Below, piece by piece: positions 1 to 10,500 of a stretch of 64,000 bases of DNA (positions within the stretch are counted from its first letter, which is position 1; every line of letters starts with the position of its first letter). The translations under genes and the position numbers were made by a program. The notes under the pieces were generated by a model, which worked only from the letters and a program-made list of their open reading frames with translations, did no database searches and was not told the origin of the DNA. The stretch comes from Branchiostoma floridae (lineage: Eukaryota; Chordata; Leptocardii; Amphioxiformes; Branchiostomatidae), in assembly GCF_000003815.2 (NCBI RefSeq), contig NC_049993.1, forward strand, positions 9,378,307 through 9,442,306, written 5' to 3'.

Positions 1-335
1 TGCAACTTTGGACTTTATTTGCATACTTAATGAGTAAGATCTATATTTACAGTGTTTTCCTTTATAGCACTCTAGTACATAAAACGTGTAGTTTGTAGCA
101 GGTGGGGTATTAGCAGATGCCATTTATGCAAACAACTCCATAATTTGCATAATCAATGTGAAAGTGTCATAATTATTCTAAGTACAAGTAGTAAATGATT
201 GGATTGTAAGCATTGTGACCTGTGTAATTTGTTAAATGTGTACATATCCAGAAATGAATTATGCAGATGTGCAAGTCATTTACATAATCAGAATATTTCA
301 TGGAGGTTTGAGGTCTCCGAACTCTTTTTCTGTAC
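1..335 (+). repeat. Dispersed ATGCAAAT-rich repeat, copy 1
   Basis: AT-rich non-coding DNA with repeated TTTGCATAAT / ATTATGCA motifs. It ends in a block (about 297-330) reading TTCATGGAGGTTTGAGG and then CTCCGAACTC. The same closing block recurs near 6610-6650 and, inverted, near 12420-12450, so this is the 3' part of a dispersed repeat family. It lies in an intron or flank of the gene entering from the left. No coding sense was seen. Confidence 0.6.
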
Positions 336-565
336 AGTGCGTGGCTATAGCACTACCGTGAACTCAACACCACCGCGAACACCCCATTTTCTTCTCCCTG
401 TCGTGATATTTCTGTGAACTCAAATCACTGTCATCTTAAATGCATTTTCAGTGCGTCTTCAAGTTTTGTGTTGGTTAGCAACTGGAAGAATACAGATATG
501 CCACCACGACTTTATTTCTTGCATAATCAGGAAGCCATAATATCAATCACTATTCCTGCGTGCAG

Positions 566-1038
566 GTACTTTGAGAGTATCTGTGAAAGCTGGAGGTGCC
601 ACGACTGAGATCTGGAGCAGATCTGGTAACCAAGGTAACCAGTGGTTCAGCGTCGCTGTGAGCATTCCGGTCACCGGAAGTTACCAGGTCATCTTTGAAG
701 GGGTCAGAGGCCTCACGTTTGCTGACATTGCAATAGATGACGTCAGTATCCTACAAGGAGCTTGCCCGGGTGAGACGAGTCTTTTAATCTGGAGAAAGAT
801 TTTACAAGAGCGTAATGATGTGATTTTTAGAACGTAATGAATGTGTGCTGTATAGATGGTAGGAAGCCTGTTCACCAATCAGGTTTGCTATGTTCTTTTT
901 ATGGCGCAGATGTAGATCAATGTCTTCGGAGAGAAGGCAGGGGACCATGTGACCAGATCTGCACCAACACTGTGGGAGGTTTCTCCTGTTCCTGTAATGC
1001 TGGGTTTACTCTTCAACAGGACAACCTCACCTGCAATG
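566..1038 (+). CDS. Partial receptor gene: MAM domain C-terminal exon and EGF exon
   Basis: Two exons of a gene whose 5' part lies outside the window. Exon 566-769 (204 nt, phase 1-1) encodes the last third of a MAM domain, including the conserved [11 protein letters not shown]-type motif (here [11 protein letters not shown]) and the closing Cys-Pro. Exon 910-1038 (129 nt, phase 1-1) is a six-cysteine EGF module starting DVDQC. Both closely resemble the MAM-EGF exons at 23948-24434 in the complete receptor downstream, so this is a paralogue with the same order. The next exon expected from that paralogue, sushi, is not found. The phases would allow splicing to the PAN exon at 4314, so it could be the front of that gene. 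It could equally be a gene remnant followed by the decayed EGF at 1684. Confidence 0.7.
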
Positions 1039-1187
1039 GTAAGATTATCAGTTGCCGTTGTATAAGCGTTTTGTATTTTTTGTATATTCCTTGTGGATAG
1101 TGGTACCGGTAAGACGAACAATGCTTGAAATACGAGAAGGGGTCGGTCAGGATTTCGTGACATCTATTGTTTCCTAGACATGGCAGT

Positions 1188-1560
1188 TGTAGCAAGTCTC
1201 ATTATTACGTTGGGCGGTCCAGGGGTCACGTGGTGAGAGCACGTGACCGTGGGCGCGCCCTGACGTCAACTTGGCCACGCCCCGCCTCGCTCGCTTAAGC
1301 TCCGCCTCCAATTAAAGATATATAATGCGGACTACGGCGCTAGAAACCAAGAACTTCAGAAGCAGACTCAGAGAGACAACCTTCCGCCGCCGTAGTTACG
1401 TAACCGGTTAGTTAGTATCATCCGCCCGCATCTGTCCAGGTATCTTATCTTGTATCATTTGTATTAAGCTAGTCTATATCGTTACATCCGTTCACTTGCC
1501 TAAAATGTATACGATCGGTCGTAGTAATAAAGATCACATCAAACTGTACGCTGAACCCTG
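1188..1560 (+). mobile_element. Solo-LTR-like regulatory unit
   Basis: A compact promoter plus poly(A) unit with no gene attached. A palindromic E-box pair GGTCACGTG / CACGTGACC lies at 1224-1248, a perfect CRE (TGACGTCA) at 1261-1268, GC-box-like CCGCC motifs around 1280-1310, a TATA box (TATATAA) at 1319-1325, and AATAAA at 1526-1531, about 200 nt downstream. This U3-R-U5 layout fits a solo LTR starting near TGTAGCAAG at 1188. I could not fix the 3' end or find a target-site duplication. A host promoter remains possible. Confidence 0.45.
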
Positions 1561-1683
1561 GTCCTTGGCCTTCTTGTGAGAGAGTATAGTATAGACGTGC
1601 CATATTGACGTATAGATAAATGTCCAAGTGCTACCACTAGACTCAGATGTTACACAGTTCATGAACTTCCGATCATGACGTAG

Positions 1684-1775
1684 ACTTGAATGAGTGCATG
1701 TCAAACGGAGGCCGGGGACCATGTTATTATACCTGTACCAACATGAATGGAAGTTACAACGGCTCATCATGTAAT
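1684..1775 (+). pseudogene. Decayed EGF exon
   Basis: This matches the EGF exons at 8825-8953 and 10170-10298, including the upstream CTTCCGATCA context and the AG acceptor. The frame reads DLNECMSNGGRGPC and then loses the C-terminal third: the central CxC and the last loop are missing, leaving four cysteines. A GTACGT donor follows, but the exon length (92 nt) gives phase 1-0 instead of 1-1. It is probably a dead exon from an ancient duplication of the EGF block. Confidence 0.65.
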
Positions 1776-2339
1776 GTACGTAATCGTTCTAATTCCTATG
1801 AGACAGGGACGACTTTCATTGAATTACGTATTTGCACAGGAAGCTAAACAGGTATTATTGGCGACGCCTGATGGGCTAGCCTCATAGTATAGTGTGCGAC
1901 CGTTTGCAAAGAATTCCAAAAACTGTACAGGCATGTCAGGAATTTTTTTCCGCGCATCATGCCGCGCATCATGCTGGACTGAACCATTACCTCCACGGGT
2001 AAGCTTTCCAGTCGCAGGGCACATCCCGATATACGTGTGCACAGCAGTGTAATCTCGCGAGGCGATTTTCGATTGATCGCCGTGCAAAATTGAGAAAAGC
2101 CTAGGACTTCAGACGTACCAGAACTGTAGTGTGTAGTATGATGGTCATGGAAATGTAAACATATGGAACAGGGGATAAAAGGTTGTTGAAATATGTTCCT
2201 CGGAAAATGACCCGTGAGTCGTGGAAATCACTTCCGGGTTCGGAAAGTTTGGTGGGCTTCTTCACCCTTGATATCTTTGTTTCAAAAATGCAAACCGATG
2301 TGTGAAACAAGCATTGTTTTGAGCTTAAATGATGTATAA

Positions 2340-3430
2340 CATGTGGGGTTGTGAGATAGCGATGTGATAGCTACCTTCGCCATTAACGTTATATTTTGGG
2401 TACCGTTTGTATATGTGTGTGTTTGTAGAAGACCACCATAACTCGAGAACGCCTGGGTGGATTGTGTTGATATTCGGTATGTGGGTAGGTCTTGTTGAGA
2501 CCTGGAAACGATTAGATCTTGGGTCCCCTAGCGGCCTGTTACGATACTGCAGCAGAACTTCCTGGTTTGATATCTCGAGTTCTGGACATGCTGCGGCTAT
2601 GAATTTTAAGTGGTAGACAGCTCTTGATGCCGTGTGTAAGTGGTATAGGTTTTGGGCCCCTAGCGGCTTGTTTTGGAACTGCAGGACAGGTTTAGTGTCA
2701 GACTTTGAAAGCGAATAACTCAAGAAGGGGTTGACGGATTGTTATGATTTTTAGTATGTGGATAGGTTACGTAACAGCCCTTGATGCCGTGTGTAAGTGG
2801 TATAGGTTTTGGGCCCCTAGCGGCTTGTTTTGGAACTGCAGGGCAGGTTTAGTGTCAGACTTTGAAAGGGAATAACTCAAGAAGGGGTTGACGGATTGTT
2901 ATGATTTTTAGTATGTGGATAGGTTACGTAATGCTTCATATAATTCCATATCGATTATGCAGATTGGAAGCTAATTTGCATAATAAATTCGGAAATCGTC
3001 TTAACATGCTCAGTTCAATTATAGGACCATTGCAACATGTGACCTTTTCAACTGAGAAAGAGAATATTGATAGATATATATTTTGCAAAATAAAGACCTA
3101 ATTTGCATTATTAATGAGAATGCTTTCATGTCATTGTGGTAAATGACGGGAACTTCGAACTTGTAGCATTTGGAAGTTATGTACAGGTGAACATCATTAA
3201 ACATTAATTATGCAGTTGGGGGTCCTAATCTGCATAAATGATCAGAAAAAGCGACAAAAGCCTCCTTTCTTTACATATATTGCGCACGTCTGTTCGGTGG
3301 AGGAGATGATCAAGTTATATAATTTACGCAAATGAGAGCCTTATTTGCATGATTAATGACAAACTGAATTAATACAGCAGTTGTAAAAGATCGAATCATT
3401 TGGCGAAGGTATGGGGTCGTTGAACTCTAG
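2340..3430 (+). repeat. Dispersed repeat family, copy 2 (with internal tandem duplication)
   Basis: Non-coding. The front half contains several units carrying CCCCTAGCGGC, an AACTGCAG motif, AATAACTCAAG and GTATGTGGATAGGTTACG. The rear half is AT-rich with TTTGCATNATTAATGA motifs. The same order occurs at 5780-6660 and, inverted, at 12425-13125. No protein-coding potential was recognised, so it is probably a non-autonomous interspersed repeat. Confidence 0.65.
2617..2932 (+). repeat. Tandem duplication, about 157-bp unit x2
   Basis: Two nearly identical copies, 2617-2773 and 2774-2932, each starting ACAGC..CTTGATGCCG and ending GGATAGGTTACGTAA. Only a few single-base differences are visible, so the duplication is recent. 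It lies inside the dispersed repeat. Confidence 0.85.
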
Positions 3431-3633
3431 TTCAACATGTCTGACTTGCTCTAAGTGGTGCGCCGCATCCGGACCATGAAAAACGGCCGTATCTAGAGGC
3501 GTACGTGCGCGTATGACTCTACATCAGTTATCAATTTATAGCCGCGTAATAGGGTACTCAGTCAAACATATAGCATATGTAATTTAGAAATAGAGAAATA
3601 TAGATAGACATAAAATAATACAAATTGTTATCT

Positions 3634-3829
3634 AACTTGAAAGTTCATCTGTGTTGGTATAAGTCATTCTTGAAATAGTTGAACTGTAATTTCCAACACC
3701 AAAATTGGACTCACCCAAATTTTCGACTGTACAGCATCAGTCTTTGTCAAGGAATGAACAATGTTGTACAGTTGAAAATTTGGGTGAGTCCAATTTTGGT
3801 GTTGGAAATTACAGTTCAACTATTTCAAG
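3634..3829. mobile_element. Penelope-derived foldback element, 196 bp, with 12-bp TSD
   Basis: Near-perfect palindrome: the segment from TTCTTGAAATAGTTGAACTG to the mid-point is repeated as its reverse complement. It is flanked by a perfect direct repeat AAATTGTTATCT (3622-3633 and 3830-3841), the target-site duplication. Its arms match the ends of the larger element at 37563-38452, which carries a GIY-YIG endonuclease fragment, so both belong to one family. The central coding part is absent here. Confidence 0.85.
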
Positions 3830-3841
3830 AAATTGTTATCT

Positions 3842-4135
3842 AATTTGCATTATCATTGAGAAATTGTTATAATATCAAAGTGGTTAATGATTATTATTTC
3901 ATTCTTGCAACATTTGGCAACTACGATATTTGAACGTAATCAGACATACATCAAGTAAATTAGGGTCTCATTTACATAAATTATTAGAAAATACTACAAT
4001 AGCTTTCTTTGCTAAGACTTTGATATTTCTAGCATATTGTTATTTAGCTAGAGAAGATGATCAACTGATATGATTTATGTAAATGAGGTTATGATTTGTA
4101 AAATTGATGAGAAGCATTTACATTATTAGTTCACC
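3842..4135 (+). repeat. AT-rich TTTGCAT repeat, continuation
   Basis: Continuation of the AT-rich part of copy 2, interrupted by the foldback insertion. It contains AATTTGCATTATCATTGAG, CATTTACATAAATTATTAG and similar motifs. No coding content. A signal-peptide exon for the following receptor would be expected about here by comparison with 18825-18879, but none is visible. Confidence 0.5.
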
Positions 4136-4313
4136 CTTCACTCACAAGAGAATCCCTTTTGACAGCAATGCTCTCTAAACATTAATCGCCAGGCGAATGG
4201 AATACGACTATTTAAACCCATTAAAAACAACAATCCTTAATATTTATAAACAATAAAACCGTCGCCATGGCAATAATTTTAATTGCCACACTTTTTCTCA
4301 ATCCGTTCTTCAG

Positions 4314-4580
4314 AAGCGAGGACGTCCTGGTTTGACTTTTACGACGAAAAAGTGTTGAGCGGCCACAACATTGAGCGGATAGAGGGCATTAACGTGGAGG
4401 AGTGCGCTGGACGATGTTTAGTGGGAACCTCTACTGTTCCGTCTGGATCGTGTCGGTCGTTTGATTATGACCACCAAGGCGGCGGTGCCTGTGTCCTGAG
4501 TACAGCAAACAAGGACACATCTGGAGTAGTATTGTCTGATAGTGACCCACCGTCGCGACTTGACTACTACCACAAAAGAG
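4314..4580 (+). CDS. PAN/apple-domain exon of receptor B
   Basis: 267 nt, phase 1-1. It starts [13 protein letters not shown] and contains the PAN-type pattern EECAGRCL, then CRSFDY and CVLS, ending in [11 protein letters not shown]/apple domains mediate protein or carbohydrate binding. It aligns throughout with the PAN exon of receptor C at 19364-19633. Confidence 0.8.
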
Positions 4581-7500
4581 GTAATCTAAAAGAAGTTTCC
4601 TTCTAGTTTGCTTATCTGAACATTACTCTTTATGCGATAGATAGACAGTACACAAAGGTCCTAGAGATGTTGCTATCTAGAATACCTGTGTTTCATGATC
4701 AAACTCATCAAATAGGGCAGTTTGAGACTTTTCAAACGACACAAAGGTTGCATGTACATCTAATGTTACTACCTTTGTTTAAGCCATGTCAATGCACAAG
4801 AAATATCAAGAAACATACTGCTACCACTTTCATGTAGCATATTTGGTAAAGCTTCAATATGAACTTGTTTCCTTATAAGTCGGACTTGTCACATGAAATG
4901 TATATCGACCCTGCACCGGCTTCTTCTTCTTTCATACTGCCTAGCCTCAATTTTTTGAGATTATTGGCAGACTACGCATGGGTTAAATACAATACAAGTG
5001 ACCGGTAGAAATAGACATGGGAAAATGAAGGAAAAATGCTATGGGAAATGAAAACAAACTGGTTTTCTGTGTGCAAAAGATAGGACAGGTTAATTAAGTG
5101 GGTTAATAGAACACATATTTACATATATACAAGACGTGTGGGGGTGGCTCAATGCAGTAGGGTTCTCCCCAGCTCAGTTTTGAACTGGGAGAGAGACCCC
5201 GCCTCCGCCACACTAGGCTCAAGTTCATTCCACTCTATGATGGTACGAGGGAAGAACGAGAGCCTGTAGTAGTTGTTCCTGCTCGCGATGGCCTGTTATG
5301 GTCTTGGATGTAACCGATCATTCAAACTCTGAGCATAGTTTGAGAATATAAAGAGCGGGCACCATACTATTCATCGGCAGGGTTTGGAACAAGTGGTCTC
5401 CTTGGGTGTTAGTGTGTATGAGTATAACAGATAGCAATCGTGTGCATCCAGATATATCGCAGTGTGATGTGACAAGTTCCTGGTGCCGCTAGCAAGATGA
5501 TATCATAGAACGTTGCACACATCTTGTCCAGCGTATTTTGTAACCCTCATGTTAACTGTGTCCCTCATAGACAGCCCCTACTCCTGTGATTTCGAGACAG
5601 CCAACCTGTGTCAGTACACACAGGACAGGACAGACGACTTTGACTGGACTCGTGACTCTGGTGGTACTCCTTCAGGTTTCACCGGTCCAACAGGTGACCA
5701 CACCACTGGTACCAGCTCAGGTATTGTTGTCATACTTTTTTCACTCTGGAGGTTACGTGGGTTATATCTAAAGAACCGCTGGATCGTTTTTGGTAGGTGG
5801 GTAGGTGGGGCAATGGTGACGGTGTAGGTCGAATTTGGGCCACCAATTGGCCGACCTTGGTACTACAGCAGCACGTCTTGTATTACTAGTATGTCTTTGC
5901 ACCTGGACTTGCAGTGGTGTTGATTTTTATGTGGTGAGCAGGTTTGTAGTGGATGCTTATTTGGTGTTAACTTCGGCCTTCTAGCTGTTTGATGTGGATC
6001 TGCAGGGTTCGTTTTTTGTGGATGCTTGTGTGTTCGGCGAATATCTTAAGAACATTAGCGATGGTTTTGAGGTATTAGGTCTTTCTTGTGCTCTGGAAGA
6101 AGTTACATTAGTTGTGACCCCTTAGCGGCTAGTTTTGGAATTGCAGGGGCATTTTTCTACAAAAAACTTCCGAGGAGGATAACTCAAGATAGGAATAATA
6201 GAGTGTCGTGGTTTTTGGTATGTAGGTAGCTTAAACAAAGATGTAAGTAGTAATAAGGGGGAACCAGACGCATTCATGCAAATGAGATGCAAATTTCTTC
6301 ATGGTATGGAATTGGTTTATGCATAACTAAGAATTAATCTATTCATAACTGAGCATTAATCCATAATCAAGAATCATTCATGATAGTCAACTTTTTTATG
6401 AACTGAGAAATGAAACGTAAGAGCCTTTTTGGTAAACTGACAACAGAACTGTCGAAGGTAATTCACCCTGAGGAGCAACATTCATTGTAAAAATAAAACT
6501 CAGTACTATTTCCATCTTTGTCCTTTCATTGACAATTGGCCATGTTCCCTGCCAAAACCCCACCATCACAAAAACCCCACCAACCTATATGCAAACACTC
6601 TGTATATTTCATGACGGTATGAGATCTACGAACTCTTGTTGTTTTTATTGATCTCTTTCAGTGTTATCAGTCGTATCCGCCCAGTTTCGACCTTATGAGA
6701 AAATGTAAATTCAGAACCACCAAACAAAATAGATAGGACATAATAACTCTAGCCACGTTATACAGGCCAATACATGTACATCGAAGCATCGGGACGACAA
6801 CAGGGAGATGTCGCCCGTCTCACATCCCCAACTTATCTTTTGTATCGCGGCAGTCAGTGTCTTCTGTTCTGGACACACATGAATGGATATGGCACAGGTA
6901 ATGATCTAAGAAAAAAATATTGCCTACGTTGTTGGAATATCACGGCAGTTGAATTCAATGCAATTTGTTCGGATTTTGATGTTGGTCATTGTGCTTTTCA
7001 CAACCAGTTGAAAGGTATTAACTCTTTTCTGACGTTCGAGCCATCATTGTCGATGTATACAAAAGACCTGTCCATAACCTAAAAGGAATGTGAGTACTTG
7101 ACTAATCGGACATTAAATGATCTGAGATCGGACTGAGACAGAAAGATTGGTACATGTATAGGAAATATTAGCCTAAAGTTTTTACAAGATACACTGTAAT
7201 TCCAGAAATATTTGCAGTAGTATTGTGTTCGCGATTTTCGCGGCCAGTGACCACAATTTTCTCCTGTCTTCTTAGCACTTCCCATGTCTAAACGCTATTT
7301 TACGTGATGTACATTCTCCAGTATAATGATATATTGGAGGCACCTGTTACGGTGAAGACGCATGGATACTAACAAAGTACATTTTCTCGTTACCCTGAAT
7401 TTACTGTGAACTTACATATGCATGCATTTTCAGTGCATCATCAAGTTTCGTGTTGATTGACAACTGGAAGAATACAAATATGCCACCATGACTTTTGTTT

Positions 7501-10500
7501 CTGCCTGACCAGGAAGACATAATCTGAATCACTATTCCCACGTCCAGGTACTTTGAGAGTATCTGTGAAAGCTGGAGGTGCCACGTCTGAGATCTGGAGC
7601 AGATCTCGTAACCAAGGTAACCAGTGGTTCAGCGTCGCTGTGAGCATTCCGGTCACCGGAAGTTATCAGGTCATCTTTGAAGCGGTCATAGGAAGTTATT
7701 TCGAGGGTGACATTGCAATTGATGACGTCAGTATCCTGCGAGAAGCCTGTCCAGGTAATGCATGTTGTTTTTAAATCTTACTTAACGTTTGCAATCACTT
7801 ACCTACTTCTATTCCACAAACTTGAATATCATCGGTGAATCTCCTACATGTGGACACAGGTAGACAAACAGAACTTAAGTCTTCTCACAAAGGCAAATCC
7901 ACATGTGTACACATGTTACATTTGGTTGTGTCTCTAGTTGCTATTTCAGGAGTACAATGTCCGGCACTCGCAGTTCCAGACAACGGCGTGCTGAATGGCG
8001 GGAACTCCTATCAGGACGTGGTCCAGTTTACCTGTAACCATGGATACCAGCTGATAGGAGATTCCAGTCGGACGTGCCAGGCTGACGGGACATGGACTGG
8101 AGCGGCCCCGACATGCATCGGTAACACCAATAGCTTAACGTACTTGGGCGAGCAAAGAAGTTAGATTTGTGTTGTTGACTGTTCCACCGTGTCAAAATGT
8201 ATGCCCAGGGTACAATATCCATGTGTTTGTTATATGTTTATCTCTAGTCGACATTTTGTTTTACATGTCAGGAGTACAATGTCCGGCACTCGCAGTTCCA
8301 GACAACGGCGTGCTGAATGGCGGGAACTCCTATCAGGACGTGGTCCAGTTTACCTGTAACCATGGATACCAGCTGATAGGAGATTCCAGCCGGACGTGCC
8401 AGGCTGACGGGACATGGAGTGGAGCAGACCCGACATGCATCGGTAAGACAGAAACCTATCGTACTTGGGCTAGCAGAGGAGCTGAATATGTCTTGTTGAT
8501 TGTTTCACCGTGTTAAAATGTGTATGTGCGGGGTACGATTTACAAAATATGTGAATATGAGCTTAGTTTTTCCTGTTAGTTCTCTTTAAAAGGCCCAAAG
8601 AACCTAATGACCTCCGTGGCAAGAATTCTTTCCTTTTCCGCAATTATTGTACACATTATAGACAAGCTGTGACTAGAGTTAACAAGTCACTTTCTAATAT
8701 CCAGGTGCTGCGATATCATGTTTGTATCCTATGAATCGTTGTATTTTCAGGGCTGAGAATTGTAACATTAGAAAGAGCCTGTAAGTATCCCCTGACCTGT
8801 GTTTATCTTCCGATCATGATGTAGACGTGAACGAGTGCAACCCAAACGGAGGCCGGGGACCATGTGCTCACACCTGCACCAACACTGTTGGAAGTTACAC
8901 CTGCACATGCAACAATGGCCACAGTCTCGGCTCCGATGGACATACGTGTGACCGTAAGAACAATCATTTAACCGATCCCTCATTTATCTAACTCATGGTG
9001 GTTACAAAGATGCTAACATGCAGCTACCTGGTAGCACAAACAATAGCTACATGTGTAAAATATATCCCTATTAGAGAAATAAGGAAGATACATTACCATC
9101 CATCTGTTGTCATTTAAAAAAATTGATATCAAAAGTAATTGAAGGGGAAAAAAGAATCTGACATTAGTATTGATTGAATTTATGCTCATAACAAAGGCAT
9201 TTGTAAAGGTGTTCCAAAATCGATTTGATAAAAGTCTAAAAAAAAGATAAGAAAGTGAAAACCGTTTGTGCCATTTTCTTTTACATTTCAGAGGTACAAT
9301 GTCCGACACTCACAGCTCCAGAGAACGGTGCCGTGAATGGCGGGAACTCCTATCAGGACGTGGTCCAGTTTACATGTAACCATGGATACCAGCTGATAGG
9401 AGATTCCAGCCGGACGTGCCAGGCTGACGGGACCTGGACTGGGGCAGACCCGACATGCATCGGTAACACTACTATACTTAACCTACCTGAGCTAGCAGAG
9501 GAGCTGGATATGGCTTGTTGCTTGTTTCACCGCGTCAAAGTGTGTATGTCCAGGGTACAATGTCCAAGTGTTTGTTATTCATATCTCTAGTTGACATTTT
9601 GTTTTGCATTTCAGGAGTACAATGTCCGGCATTCACAGCTCCAGAGAACGGTGCCGTGAATGGCGGGAACTCCTATCAGGACGTGGTCCAGTTTACATGT
9701 AACCATGGATACCAGCTGATAGGAGATTCCAGCCGGACGTGCCAGGCTGACGGGACATGGACTGGAGCGGACCCAACATGCATCGGTAACACTGATAACT
9801 TGACGTACTTGAGCTAGCAGAGGAGCTGTATATATCTTGTTGATCGGTTCACAGTGTTAAAATTTGTATGTGCAAGGTACAATGTACAAAATATGTGGAC
9901 ATGAGCTTAGGTTTTCCTGTTAGTTCTCTTTTAAAGGCACACAAAACCTAACGTATATGAGCTCCTTGTCAATAATTCTTTCCTTTTCCGCTGCGACAGC
10001 TATTGTGGATATTATAGACAAGCTGTCACTGATGTTAACTAGTCGTTTCCTAATATCCAGGTGCTGCGATATCATGTTTGTATCCTATAAATCATTGTAA
10101 TTTCTCAGGACTGAGAATTGTAACAGGAGATGGAGCCTGACCTGTGCTTATCTTCCGATCACGATGCAGACGTGAACGAGTGCAGCCCAAACAACGGCCG
10201 GGGACCATGTGAGCACACCTGCACCAACACTGTTGGAGGTTACACCTGCACATGCAACAGTGGATACAGGCTCAACTCCGATGGACATGGGTGTGACCGT
10301 ATACGTAAGAACAATTAGTTAACGGATCTCTCACTTATCTAACTCATGGTGGTTACAAAGACGCTAACATTCAGCTGCCAGGTAGCACAAACAAGAGCCT
10401 CATGTGTAGGATATATCCCTAATATCGAACTGAGGAAGATACTTTGCCATCCCATATCTGTTCTCATTTCGAAAACTTAATGTCACAAATAATAGAAAAA

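Noticed and set aside
4266-4313. Hydrophobic start MAIILIATLFLNPFF with good ATG context immediately before the PAN exon of receptor B, a possible signal peptide.
   Set aside because: It is out of frame with the PAN exon by one position and runs to a TGA within it; it also overlaps the pyrimidine tract and AG acceptor. A sequence error could join them, but nothing supports that.
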